Positions 1 to 8,009 are shown, counted from the first letter of the stretch. The stretch is DNA of 35,981 nucleotides from an uncultured Clostridia bacterium (GCA_934247125.1 CAKQIZ010000008.1:1-35981); one strand, 5' to 3'. Notes: a model not told the origin generated them from the letters alone. Made by a program: numbers and translations.

Positions 1-342
1 CATAAAAAAACCCGTTGCACGTTGAAATGCAATGGTTCTGAAAATCCTACTCTTTACTCAACTGTTGAAAACCCGGGGATATTTTATATGAAGAAAAACG
101 GATTTTTACGTCGGAATCCTCATAGTACTTCTACGGAAGACGAGTCGTGAATACCAGACCCGAGAAGAAAAAGGTCAGTGATTATTTCCCTATCGTGTAT
201 CTCGGAGATGTCGATGAAAACAATAAATTTATAGAGGTAATTCCCAATTGTCAGATTTTTTAAAATAATGCTTGTTTATATGATTATTCTATTATATAAT
301 AATCAAAACATACTACAACGGCATGAAAGGCGGTAACTACAC
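1..342. other. Left-edge region without an intact gene; possible coding remnants
   Basis: No intact gene is visible before spoVG. The plus-strand frame starting at base 1 is open to a TGA at 148-150. An overlapping frame is open from 126 to a TAA near 261 and reads like protein (it includes DYFPIVYLGDVDENNKFIEV). Together they could be the frameshifted 3' end of a gene that begins outside the window, or chance. I do not recognise a family. The last 75 bases hold the spoVG promoter and ribosome binding site. Confidence 0.25.
272..300 (+). promoter_or_regulatory. Probable sigma-A promoter of spoVG
   Basis: TTGTTT (272-277), a 17-bp spacer and TATAAT (295-300), followed by a GAAAGGCGG ribosome binding site at 325-333 and the spoVG ATG at 343. 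In Bacillus spoVG is driven by sigma-H. The boxes here look like sigma-A, although an overlapping sigma-H site cannot be excluded. Confidence 0.55.
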
Positions 343-636
343 ATGAACATTACTGACGTAAGAATCCGAAAAATCAACGATGAAAGCAAAATGAAGGCAG
401 TAGTCTCGATCACATTTGACGATGAATTTGTTGTACACGATATCAAGATCATCGAGGGCCAGAACGGTCTGTTCATTGCTATGCCCAGCAGAAAAATGGG
501 AGAAGGAGACTTCAGAGATATCGCCCATCCTCTTGTTTCAGAAACAAGGAACAAGATCAGAGATGCCATATTTGCAGAATACGACAAAGTTTTAGCTCAG
601 AAAGCTGCTGAAGACACAGCTGCCGCTGACCTCTAG
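343..636 (+). CDS. spoVG: SpoVG regulatory RNA/DNA-binding protein
   Basis: A 97-aa protein of the usual SpoVG length. It begins [11 protein letters not shown] and carries the family core, including [20 protein letters not shown] at about residues 45-64, followed by the conserved C-terminal helix ([15 protein letters not shown]). SpoVG is a small nucleic-acid-binding protein. In Bacillus it affects asymmetric septation and sporulation, and in other Firmicutes it acts as a global regulator of virulence, capsule and cell-wall genes. The ATG at 343 has a GAAAGGCGG ribosome binding site nine bases upstream. The gene stands alone with its own promoter and converges on pyk. The family assignment is firm. 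The regulatory targets in this organism cannot be read from sequence. Confidence 0.95.
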   Translation: MNITDVRIRKINDESKMKAVVSITFDDEFVVHDIKIIEGQNGLFIAMPSRKMGEGDFRDIAHPLVSETRNKIRDAIFAEYDKVLAQKAAEDTAAADL

Positions 637-678
637 GTGTCCTGTGTTTCCGGGTATAAAATTATAACTGATGACAAA

Positions 679-712
679 AAAAGACCTGATGCCGAACGCA
701 CCGGGTCTTTCT
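679..712. terminator. Intrinsic terminator between spoVG and pyk
   Basis: Stem AAAAGACC (679-686) pairs with GGTCTTT (704-710). On the minus strand the hairpin is followed by a seven-T run, so it is a strong terminator for pyk. On the plus strand the following CTTTCTTT makes it a plausible end for spoVG too. Confidence 0.75.
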
Positions 713-723
713 TTAGCTTATAT

Positions 724-2148
724 TTATCCTATCACCTTTACCATGATAAGATTTGTCGTACCTGACACCTGCAGCGGCATTCCGGCACTGAAAACCACAG
801 TATCACCTTTTTCCACGAATCCGTACTTCTCAGCTTCCCGTGCAGCCTCCACCATCAGCGCATCCCAGTCATTGCTGAAATCCGTAAGCACCGGGAAAAC
901 ACCTCGTGTCAGCGACTGCTGATGATAAGTCTTCTCTACTGGCGTCGCCGCGATTATCTTCTCAGTAGGCTTGTACTTAGACATCATTTCAGCTGTATAT
1001 CCTGATGTCGTCACTGCGATTATAGCCCTTGCCTTTATGTCTTTTGCCGTGGTGCACGCTGCGTGCCCTATCGCATTCGCGATATCCTTTTCATCCGATT
1101 CGACTTCCAGAAACTTGTACTGATTCACTTCCTCAGCATCTATCTCCGCCTGATGAACGATCTTTGCCATGGTCTGAACAGTCTCTACCGGAAACATTCC
1201 CGCAGCGCTTTCCCCCGAAAGCATCACAGCTGATGTCCCGTCGAATACAGCATTTGCCACATCGGTTATCTCCGCTCTCGTAGGTGACGTGCTCAACGTC
1301 ATCGACTCGAGCATCTGCGTTGCCGTTATTACAGGCTTTCCTGCCCTGCAGCATTCCTTGATGAACTTCTTCTGTATGCCCGGCAGTTTTTCAAAATCGA
1401 CTTCCACGCCCATATCGCCGCGAGCCACCATTATGCCGTCGGACAGTTCCAGGATCTCTGCAAAGTTATCTATGCCTTCAGTATTTTCTATCTTCGAAAT
1501 GATCTTTATCTTCTCCCCGCCGTTATCATTGAGCAGCTTCCTGAGCGCGCGGACATCATCGCCGCTTCGAACGAACGAAGCCGCCACGTAATCCACGTCC
1601 ATTTCGATACCAAACAGTATATCACTTCGATCCGCTTCGCTGATGTATTCGAGATCTAAGGATTTATTCGGTATATTGACGCCTTTTCTGTTGCTGATCT
1701 TCCCGCCGGCGATCACTCTGCAGATGACATCTGTATCTGTAGTGTCCGTCACTTCCATTTTGATGCGGCCGTCATCGATCAGGATGACCGTTCCTGCTTC
1801 CACCTGTGTCGGCAGTGCCTTGTAGGTGGTGTCTGCGCGCTGTGCGGTCCCAATGCATTTTTCAGACGTGAGAATGAATGTGTCACCCGTCTCCAGCATC
1901 TCGCTGCCGTTTTCAAAATCGCCGACTCTTATTTCCGGTCCCTTTGTATCGAGAAGTACTGCAGCCGGCACTCCGAGCTCATCTCGTACTTTCCTGAAGG
2001 TTTCGATCGTCTTTCTGTGGCCTTCATGCGTTCCATGAGAAAAATTCAGCCGCGCCACATTCATACCTGCTTCCAGCATTGCCTTCATCGTTTCTTCATC
2101 CTTGCTCGCAGGTCCCAAAGTACATACGATCTTAGTTTTTTTAAGCAT
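724..2148 (-). CDS. pyk: Pyruvate kinase
   Basis: Catalyses phosphoenolpyruvate + ADP to pyruvate + ATP, the last step of glycolysis. The protein opens LKKTKIVCTLGPAS and shows LLDTKGPEIRVGDF, KIENTEGIDNF, the divalent-metal segment VARGDMGVEV and the signature PVITATQMLESM, so all the family landmarks are present. At about 474 aa it is the short form and lacks the extra PEP-utilizer-like C-terminal domain of many Bacillus enzymes. I place the start at the ATG at 2148 rather than the in-frame GTG at 2157, because GGAAGG lies eight bases upstream of the ATG. The gene follows gatD-like 1 in the same direction after about 110 bp that contain a strong hairpin, so it may be transcribed separately. 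Confidence 0.96.
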   Translation of the reverse strand: MLKKTKIVCTLGPASKDEETMKAMLEAGMNVARLNFSHGTHEGHRKTIETFRKVRDELGVPAAVLLDTKGPEIRVGDFENGSEMLETGDTFILTSEKCIGTAQRADTTYKALPTQVEAGTVILIDDGRIKMEVTDTTDTDVICRVIAGGKISNRKGVNIPNKSLDLEYISEADRSDILFGIEMDVDYVAASFVRSGDDVRALRKLLNDNGGEKIKIISKIENTEGIDNFAEILELSDGIMVARGDMGVEVDFEKLPGIQKKFIKECCRAGKPVITATQMLESMTLSTSPTRAEITDVANAVFDGTSAVMLSGESAAGMFPVETVQTMAKIVHQAEIDAEEVNQYKFLEVESDEKDIANAIGHAACTTAKDIKARAIIAVTTSGYTAEMMSKYKPTEKIIAATPVEKTYHQQSLTRGVFPVLTDFSNDWDALMVEAAREAEKYGFVEKGDTVVFSAGMPLQVSGTTNLIMVKVIG

Positions 2149-2184
2149 AAAATCCACCTTCCTTTTCTACCTGTATATATCTGA

Positions 2185-2219
2185 GGCCGCACTGTCATTC
2201 GATATGATGACATGCGGCC
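2185..2219. terminator. Hairpin between gatD-like 1 and pyk
   Basis: GGCCGCA-C-TGTCAT (2185-2198) pairs with ATGACATGCGGCC (2207-2219), giving a 13-bp stem with one bulged C. It lies just after the gatD-like stop and before pyk. There is no good T-run, so it could be a weak terminator, an mRNA-stabilising hairpin or a processing site. Confidence 0.5.
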
Positions 2220-2258
2220 GCTGTTTCCATTATCCTCAACAGTTCCGGAGTATCAGGA

Positions 2259-3005
2259 TCAGTAATAAAACCCTGTTCCCGGATCTGAATACTCGGCTAC
2301 TCTCGCCTCATAGGCATCCATCGCAGCCTCTTCAAAAGCCAGCTTTGGATCTGCTGCACCGCACTGCCTGAGCACATATTTTGCGAAAGGCGGGTTGAGC
2401 ACCATCAGAGGTCCTATGATGTACGTAGCCATGAAATTATTGACATGTATACCTTCACCGATCATATCCGGATTCAGTCCCGGCCCTCTGTCCGTAATGA
2501 AAAGCGGATCAGCCTTGACGCCGCCTTCCTCCCAGTACGAATGAGTGAACTGGCTCTTATAGCCGACTATTTTCATCATCGCGGCCACATCGCCTGTCTC
2601 CCCCTTGAACTCGCCGAGGTACAGCGAATTGTACCTGTCCATCATATCTCTCTTAGTCACAAAGTCGAAGAAACCCATACATTCAACGACTGTGCCGTCT
2701 ACATCCTCGATCCTCTTTCCAAAGACCTCAAGCGCATTTCCGGTGATCAGGAAATTCACGCCGCGCCCTATGAGCTCTTCGATACGTTCTATATACGCAG
2801 ACAGCTTGTCTATCACGAGAAGCTGTGCACTTTCCGTCATCGTACCCATATATATGAGGTCCGGCTCTTCGGTCACAAACAGCGGTTCGTCCGTGACAGC
2901 CGTCTCCACGACTTCGATATCCGGCATCGATTTTTTAAGATATCCTATATTCTCAAGTTCACCGTACAGATTGCATATTTCCGGGAAAAGGACTTCTATT
3001 TTCAT
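2259..3005 (-). CDS. gatD: GatD-like class I glutaminase-fold protein, copy 1, catalytic residues missing
   Basis: 248 aa. Genuine GatD is the glutaminase subunit that feeds ammonia to MurT for amidation of lipid II D-glutamate. The overall GatD pattern is recognisable: N-terminal LFPEICNLYGE, a central FLITGNALEVFG segment and C-terminal NNFMATYIIGP. From memory of the Staphylococcus aureus protein, the catalytic Cys sits in an ICGGYQ segment and the His in TYLHGP. Here those positions appear to be Thr88 and Ile197. The protein is therefore unlikely to hydrolyse glutamine and may be a structural partner of the MurT-like ligase. Its ATG overlaps the MurT-like stop in an ATGA, which implies translational coupling. 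A second copy with the same losses lies at 5788-6486. Fold assignment is good. Function is inferred. Confidence 0.75.
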   Translation of the reverse strand: MKIEVLFPEICNLYGELENIGYLKKSMPDIEVVETAVTDEPLFVTEEPDLIYMGTMTESAQLLVIDKLSAYIERIEELIGRGVNFLITGNALEVFGKRIEDVDGTVVECMGFFDFVTKRDMMDRYNSLYLGEFKGETGDVAAMMKIVGYKSQFTHSYWEEGGVKADPLFITDRGPGLNPDMIGEGIHVNNFMATYIIGPLMVLNPPFAKYVLRQCGAADPKLAFEEAAMDAYEARVAEYSDPGTGFYY

Positions 3006-4384
3006 TTGCTTTTTCCTCCTTTTTCCTCTATGGTCTTCTTCACTTTAGCTGCCACCTTCGATCCCAGTGCGATCGAATCCGTTCCGTAAAGAACATATAT
3101 ATAGCTCTCGCCGTTCAGCTTCAGCTTGTCCGGAGTGTCCAGCTCGTCATCAGTATACGAGATCTTTTCCTCCGGAACGCCTGCGAGGAGCAGTCTCAGT
3201 CTGTAGTCCTTCACTCTCGGTCCGCAGATGATGATGTTTTTGATATTCTCATCGTTCAGGAACTCAAAATCGCAGTCGTACATCCAGCAGGTGTTTTCCG
3301 ACCAGTGTATCGCGTCTCCCTGACAGCAGTTCATCAGTATGATCTCTTTCTTTCCTTTCGTATGCGAAATGTAGTCGAACACTCTCGAACTTGCAAACGC
3401 GTTTTTCTCTTTTGCGAGCATCCTGCATATCGTGTATTCGCCGACCTTTACTTCATCGTAACGGCTTCCCACTATGCTCATATTTTCGAGAAAAGACTGC
3501 ACCTTTTCACGCGAGTAGCCCATTTCAAGGAAAAGTGCTACCATCGATACGACGTTGTATATGTTATATGCGCTGTCGTTGAGCAGTCTGTACGTTGCTC
3601 TGCCGTTCCTGTCTCTGATATCGAGCGTCATTTTTTCCAGATCTGCATTGCAGCCTGCATAGTCGTATTCAGGAGCTGCAAAGCCGCACTCAGGGCAGTA
3701 TGCCTTGCCGATATGGCTGTATCTGAGGTATTCGTACTTGAGCTTATGATGACATTCAGGGCAGATCTGTATATCGTTTATCAGATTTATGCACTCCGTT
3801 ATATCGCCCGGCATTTTTTCTATACCGAAATACGCTCTGTAATTGTCAGGGGCAACGCCTGAACAGAGCAGATCATCTGCATTCAGTATCAGTTTCGTCT
3901 TCTTCGGCATGTATTCCGTCAGTATATCCGAAATGTATTCCGGATGTCCGTTTCTCATTATCGAATCTCTCGACAGGTTCGTGACGATCATGTATTCAGG
4001 CTCCATGTACGGGAATATCCTTCTCGCTGAACGTTCGTCGATCTCAAAGAGGCCTAGATCCTTTTTGCATTTTCCCGACAGTCCGCAGTTCTGTATGAGG
4101 CTTGTAGCTATACCGCTGTTGATATTCGAACCCATCCTGTTGTTTACTGCCGATTTTCCCTCCTGAGTGAAAGCATCGACGATCATATTGCTGACAGTCG
4201 TCTTGCCGTTCGTTCCTGTAACTGCTATCACCTTTTCAGGCTTTCCTATATATTTCATGAAATCCGGGCATATCCTGAGCGCCAGCACACCGGGGAAATT
4301 AGTACCGTTATGCCGCGTGATCTTCAATGCCACGATCGAAAGCTTGGCCGCCCATAACGCAGCCAGAAATCTTAGTTTTCCCAT
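3002..4384 (-). CDS. murT: MurT-like Mur ligase, copy 1
   Basis: About 460 aa. MurT is a Mur-ligase-fold enzyme that uses ATP to activate the D-isoglutamate carboxylate of lipid II for amidation, together with GatD at the membrane. Visible here are the P-loop VTGTNGKTTVSN near residue 60, the four-Cys zinc ribbon (CPECHHKLKY then YCPECG) inside the central domain, and the C-terminal MurT domain (CWMYDCDFEFLND). The LND-ADGRD-SW segment, thought to donate the third triad residue (Asp), reads MNCCQGDAIHW, so that Asp is lost. The ATG at 4384 is preferred over 4399 because AAAGGA precedes it by six bases. The leader contains the 52-bp repeat array. The gene is coupled to gatD-like 1 by a four-base overlap. 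Confidence 0.82.
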   Translation of the reverse strand: MGKLRFLAALWAAKLSIVALKITRHNGTNFPGVLALRICPDFMKYIGKPEKVIAVTGTNGKTTVSNMIVDAFTQEGKSAVNNRMGSNINSGIATSLIQNCGLSGKCKKDLGLFEIDERSARRIFPYMEPEYMIVTNLSRDSIMRNGHPEYISDILTEYMPKKTKLILNADDLLCSGVAPDNYRAYFGIEKMPGDITECINLINDIQICPECHHKLKYEYLRYSHIGKAYCPECGFAAPEYDYAGCNADLEKMTLDIRDRNGRATYRLLNDSAYNIYNVVSMVALFLEMGYSREKVQSFLENMSIVGSRYDEVKVGEYTICRMLAKEKNAFASSRVFDYISHTKGKKEIILMNCCQGDAIHWSENTCWMYDCDFEFLNDENIKNIIICGPRVKDYRLRLLLAGVPEEKISYTDDELDTPDKLKLNGESYIYVLYGTDSIALGSKVAAKVKKTIEEKGGKSK

Positions 4385-4393
4385 AAAGAATCC

Positions 4394-4535
4394 TTTCATA
4401 TATTTGTCAGCTGAAAGCTGACATTAAGGTTATCCCCGCAGGGGGTTTCATATATTTGTCGACTTTATGTCGACATTAAGGTTACACCCTTGTGGTGTTT
4501 CATTTATTTGTCAGCTGAAAGCTGACATCAACGTC
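4394..4535. repeat. 52-bp tandem repeat with two covarying hairpins, 2.7 units
   Basis: Units start at 4394, 4446 and 4498, an exact 52-bp period; the third is partial. Each begins TTTCATwTATTTG followed by hairpin 1: TGTCAGC/GCTGACA in units 1 and 3, TGTCGAC/GTCGACA in unit 2. Hairpin 2 follows ATTAAGGTTA: CCCC-GCA-GGGG in unit 1, ACACC-CTTGT-GGTGT in unit 2. Both arms change together while the spacers are kept, so base pairing is under selection. The array lies between murT-like 1 (-) and the ATP-grasp gene (+), within the predicted murT leader RNA. A related element occurs at 19371-19420. Confidence 0.85.
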
Positions 4536-4555
4536 ACTACATCTGCAACCCGGAT

Positions 4556-4563
4556 ATTATACC
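4556..4563 (-). promoter_or_regulatory. Possible extended -10 promoter for murT-like 1
   Basis: On the minus strand TGGTATAAT forms an extended -10 element (TATAAT at 4561-4556). No good -35 box is visible. Transcription from here would give a leader of about 165 nt carrying the whole 52-bp repeat array. Confidence 0.4.
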
Positions 4564-4656
4564 ATGTTTCACCTTTTTATGCCATATCAAACCGGTCCGC
4601 TGCATTTAGTATTTACCGGAACGCTTCCCTGAATTTGTTCAAAACACTCAAATGCT

Positions 4657-4684
4657 TTGTTTTTTCTGTAGATTATGGTAATAT
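4657..4684 (+). promoter_or_regulatory. Possible promoter of the ATP-grasp gene
   Basis: TTGTTT (4657-4662), a 16-bp spacer and TAATAT (4679-4684), about 40 bases before the proposed ATG at 4725. Confidence 0.4.
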
Positions 4685-4724
4685 TATAGGTAATTCAAAA
4701 AAGGAAGGCAGTGTTAAATACAAT

Positions 4725-5714
4725 ATGAAAAAGCTCAGATTTCTTATCGGCCGTATATTCGGCATGAATTATAAGCAGCTGTTCGATACAGTAAAAAAAG
4801 TCCATAAGGTATCAGGGAAAAACAGTGTGGCACTTTTCTTCGATATCATATACTGCGGTCTGAAATATCAGGCAGGCTATGTCGATTACCTCAACGCGAG
4901 GATGGATACGCTGAATGCGGAAGAACGCCGCGATGTCGTGACAAGAGGCGTGAACAACCAGTACGTCGTAAAGTACAATGACTTCGACTACGTCCACTAT
5001 TTCATAAACAAGGTGGATTTCAATGAAAAATTCAGCAAATACCTCGGCCGTGACTGGCTGTTCGTGAAAAGCGCAGATCAGCGCGACGAATTTGCAGAAT
5101 TCATAAAGGACAAAGAAGATTTTATCCTAAAGCCTGTCGACGGCACTCACGGCGACGGAGTTGCGAAACTCCCCGCATCGATGGGATCATTCGATGCGAG
5201 CCTTGACAAAATGCCGTACCTCGCAGAAGAACGGATCATACAGGTGAAAGAAATGTCCGCACTCAATCCGAGCAGTGTCAACACCATCAGAGCTGTCACG
5301 TTCCTCAAAGACGGCAAGGCGACTCTGCTTGCGGCATATCTGCGAATAGGAAGAGACGGCATCGTCGACAACTTCTGCAACGGCGGCATGCTGACGCCGG
5401 TCGACCTTGAAACAGGCTCGCTCATGTACCCTGCAGTCGACGGCGAGAATATCGCATACGACATACACCCGATCACACACACATCGATAATCGGATTCAA
5501 GGTGCCTCAGTGGGAAAAGATAAAAGAAATGGCTCTTGAAGCTGCACACGTCGTTCCTCAGGTGCGCTATGTCGGGTGGGATATAGCAGTTTCAGAAAAC
5601 GGACCGTGCCTGATCGAGGGCAATGAATATCCGGGTCACGTATTCTATGTGTTCGCAGAGCATCATCCTGACCACAAGGGCTGCAGACATATATTCGAGT
5701 CTGTCATGGATTAA
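4725..5714 (+). CDS. Sugar-transfer-associated ATP-grasp family protein
   Basis: 329 aa. It carries ATP-grasp hallmarks: FILKPVDGTHGDGV (nucleotide-binding Lys and a Gly-rich loop, about residues 133-146), NPSSVNTIRAVTFL, and the metal-binding end CLIEGNEYPGH. The pattern matches the 'sugar-transfer associated ATP-grasp' group, whose members sit in polysaccharide and envelope clusters and presumably ligate a carboxylate to an amine or alcohol. The substrate is unknown. The ATG at 4725 is favoured because homology begins just after it. A GGAAGG lies 15 bases upstream, which is rather far, so the start is not certain. It stands alone on the plus strand between two MurT/GatD-like pairs and ends in a bidirectional terminator. 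The placement hints at an envelope role shared with its neighbours. Confidence 0.75.
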   Translation: MKKLRFLIGRIFGMNYKQLFDTVKKVHKVSGKNSVALFFDIIYCGLKYQAGYVDYLNARMDTLNAEERRDVVTRGVNNQYVVKYNDFDYVHYFINKVDFNEKFSKYLGRDWLFVKSADQRDEFAEFIKDKEDFILKPVDGTHGDGVAKLPASMGSFDASLDKMPYLAEERIIQVKEMSALNPSSVNTIRAVTFLKDGKATLLAAYLRIGRDGIVDNFCNGGMLTPVDLETGSLMYPAVDGENIAYDIHPITHTSIIGFKVPQWEKIKEMALEAAHVVPQVRYVGWDIAVSENGPCLIEGNEYPGHVFYVFAEHHPDHKGCRHIFESVMD

Positions 5715-5741
5715 ATGCACATCGAACGAAAAAGATATTAT

Positions 5742-5779
5742 AAAAGCTGCCGAGCATCAAGCATAACGGCAGCTTTTTC
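5742..5779. terminator. Bidirectional terminator between ATP-grasp gene and gatD-like 2
   Basis: AAAAGCTGCCG (5742-5752) pairs with CGGCAGCTTTT (5767-5777). The stem is flanked by A-rich sequence on one side and a T-run on the other, and serves the two convergent genes. Confidence 0.85.
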
Positions 5780-5787
5780 ATTTTACA

Positions 5788-6486
5788 TCATTCCATAGTC
5801 CTGTTCAGCTCTGCGAGTCTGTACTCATAAGCTTCGACTATCTCCTTTTCGAAGCACAGCGTATCATCGATGCCCATGATCCTCATGAGCTTCTTCGCAA
5901 ACAGCGGGTTGAGTATCAGGAAAGGTCCCAGTGAATAGGTCCCGAAGAAATTGTTTCTGCGAACACCTTCTTTTTTCGTATCAGGATTCATCCCGATGCC
6001 TTTCTGTATATCTATGAAGTTCTCATCAAAATCTCCATAAGCGAACGAGAACTGACTCCTGTGGCCCAGCACTGTGATATCATCAAATGTACCTATGAAC
6101 TGGGAATTGTGCCGATCTCTGCTCATATACCTCACCGAGTGGAAATCGAATATGCCGAGAGCGTCTATCTTCCTGCCGGCGTCTTCGATATAATTGCCGA
6201 ACATCTCGACTGCATTGCCCGTCGCCAGGAATATCACACCTTTGTCGATCAGTTCAATGATCCTGTCGCGATACCGGCTCAGTATCCCTATGATCTGCTC
6301 CTGCTTCCTCTCCGTCGTGCATCCAAGATATATCATATCGACATCTTCGTTTACGAAAGCCGGAGTATCCATGTGGTTTGTGTTTATGACTTCTATCTCG
6401 TCACTGCACCGCTTCAGATATTCCACATTGTAGCTTTCCCCGTAAATATTACAGAGTTCCGGAAAGAGTAATTCTACCTTTTTCAT
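5788..6486 (-). CDS. gatD: GatD-like class I glutaminase-fold protein, copy 2, catalytic residues missing
   Basis: 232 aa, clearly paralogous to the copy at 2259-3005. Shared blocks are LFPELCNIYGES, FLATGNAVEMFG, LGIFDFHS, GHRSQFS, NNFFGTYSLGP and LILNPLFAKK. As in copy 1, the position of the GatD nucleophile Cys is Thr89 and that of the catalytic His is Leu186. The TGNA motif is the same in both copies, so the change is a conserved feature of this subfamily and not random decay. It probably forms a complex with the MurT-like protein whose gene overlaps it by four bases (ATGA). Glutamine hydrolysis is unlikely. Free ammonia or another amine donor, or a purely structural role, are the alternatives. 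Confidence 0.75.
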   Translation of the reverse strand: MKKVELLFPELCNIYGESYNVEYLKRCSDEIEVINTNHMDTPAFVNEDVDMIYLGCTTERKQEQIIGILSRYRDRIIELIDKGVIFLATGNAVEMFGNYIEDAGRKIDALGIFDFHSVRYMSRDRHNSQFIGTFDDITVLGHRSQFSFAYGDFDENFIDIQKGIGMNPDTKKEGVRRNNFFGTYSLGPFLILNPLFAKKLMRIMGIDDTLCFEKEIVEAYEYRLAELNRTME

Positions 6487-7865
6487 TTTGCCGCCTCCTC
6501 CTTTGCTCTCTCAACGATCCTGTCTCTCATGTTTCTCGCCTTAGTCACATAGTCTATCTCGAACAGCACGTACACTTTTTCTATGCCGCTTCTGTCAACG
6601 TGATCCACTATATCAGCCTCATCCTCGACGCACACGATCCTGCTCTCATCTATGCCGGCAAGCAGCAGTCTCAGCTTGTGATTGAGATACATATGACCGC
6701 CGACTATGATCTTTCTGATATTAGGGCTGTTCAGGAATTCATAGTCCGTTTCGTACAGCCACGTAACCGTCTCCGACGGGTGGTTCCTGTCCTGCACCTC
6801 GTCGAGCAGCAGCACTACTTCTTTTACCGACGGCTCTTTCGCCATATATTCGAACACCGTCGACGCCGCACTGACATTCTGGCTCTTTGCCGCATATGTC
6901 AGATATTCTATACCGTTGAATTCCACACTCGTTTCTCTTATCTTTGTCACGCGCTGAGTCTTCAGGAAATCAGCAAGATCCTGCTTTGCAAATCCCAGCT
7001 CTCTCATAAGCGCGATATATGACAGCACGTTGAACGCATTGAACACGGTATCGGATATGAGCGGATATGCGGTAGTCTCACCTTCCTCCCGCACTGTCAT
7101 TTCCTTAGTGTCATAATCGACAGCCTCAGCAAAGTATTTTGCATCAGGTGTCCTGAAATCACATGAGTCACAGTAAAAATCACCGATATGTCTGTAAAGT
7201 CTGTAATGATAATGTATATCATGTCCACATTCAGGACAAACCGATATATCTTTTACAGTATTCTCAAACGGATCCGCTCCGATATCTGCCATGCCGTAAA
7301 ACACTCGTCTGGCGCCTGAATGTGCAGCCAGCTGTGAGCTTATCGGGTCGTTCGCGTTCAGGATCGCTACAGTCTTGTCTCCGAGAACATTGAATGTCCT
7401 CTCCACGTGATCGAAGATGAATTCGGGATGTCCGTTTCTCCTAAGCGAATCCTTGCATATATTCGTCACCAGGATATAATGCGGCTCTATCAGAGTCATA
7501 GTGTCGTCGAGAGTTTTTTCGTCGGCCTCGAGCACTGCCGCATCCATCTTGACAGGTCTGTTGAGAAAATCCACACATCTCATCAGATTGAGACCGTACC
7601 CTGCCTGCAGGTTCGCGCCCCAGTCATTGAAGCTGACTCTGTACCCGTCTGCAACGAGCTTGTTGTTGATCAGTGCTGACGTCGTCGTCTTGCCGTTCGT
7701 TCCTGTTATCGCGATCACAAGCTTAGGCTTGTTTATATATTTCAGGAACTGCGGACAGATCTTGTATGCCAGAAGACCCGGCCAGTCGTCACGTTCGTTT
7801 CCTCTCTTTTTGAAAATAAACGCTACTATTTTTGAGATCCATAAGGCGATATAAAATCTAAACAT
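6483..7865 (-). CDS. murT: MurT-like Mur ligase, copy 2
   Basis: About 460 aa. It has the Mur ligase P-loop ITGTNGKTTTSALIN near residue 60, a four-Cys zinc ribbon (CPECGHDIHY then YCDSCDF) and the C-terminal MurT domain (TWLYETDYEFLN, then GHMYLNHKLRLLLAG). The LND-type motif of MurT reads LLDEVQDRNHPSETVTW, so the expected Asp is Glu or shifted. Start is the ATG at 7865, preceded by GGAGG with a seven-base spacer; the upstream in-frame ATG at 7892 lacks a site. It is diverged from copy 1 throughout, so the duplication is old. It may act on a different peptidoglycan precursor or another Glu/Asp-containing substrate. The ATP-binding half looks functional. Confidence 0.82.
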   Translation of the reverse strand: MFRFYIALWISKIVAFIFKKRGNERDDWPGLLAYKICPQFLKYINKPKLVIAITGTNGKTTTSALINNKLVADGYRVSFNDWGANLQAGYGLNLMRCVDFLNRPVKMDAAVLEADEKTLDDTMTLIEPHYILVTNICKDSLRRNGHPEFIFDHVERTFNVLGDKTVAILNANDPISSQLAAHSGARRVFYGMADIGADPFENTVKDISVCPECGHDIHYHYRLYRHIGDFYCDSCDFRTPDAKYFAEAVDYDTKEMTVREEGETTAYPLISDTVFNAFNVLSYIALMRELGFAKQDLADFLKTQRVTKIRETSVEFNGIEYLTYAAKSQNVSAASTVFEYMAKEPSVKEVVLLLDEVQDRNHPSETVTWLYETDYEFLNSPNIRKIIVGGHMYLNHKLRLLLAGIDESRIVCVEDEADIVDHVDRSGIEKVYVLFEIDYVTKARNMRDRIVERAKEEAAK

Positions 7866-7944
7866 ATATTGTCCTCCGTATGTCGTATTCATCGCAAATA
7901 AGCTTTTTTATTGTACCACGTTTGATCAGATAATTCCACACCCT

Positions 7945-8009
7945 AAAAAAACCAATCGCACCTGTACAAAAAGACCGATCGCACCGAACGATGTTTTATC
8001 GGTGCGATC
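7945..8009 (-). terminator. Terminator of the cysK transcript, with a duplicated 3' arm
   Basis: On the minus strand GATCGCACCGA (8009-7999) pairs with TCGGTGCGATC (7987-7977), followed by GGTCTTTTTG. A second near-copy of the 3' arm, AGGTGCGATTGG (7963-7952), is followed by a seven-T run. Either arm could pair with the single 5' arm. Confidence 0.85.

Noticed and set aside
724..2148. Long plus-strand open frames opposite pyk
   Set aside because: They are antisense shadows of a well-conserved gene, with no ribosome binding sites and low-complexity composition.
4394..4535. CRISPR array
   Set aside because: The units are contiguous 52-bp repeats without variable spacers, no cas gene is nearby, and the repeats vary in a compensatory manner.
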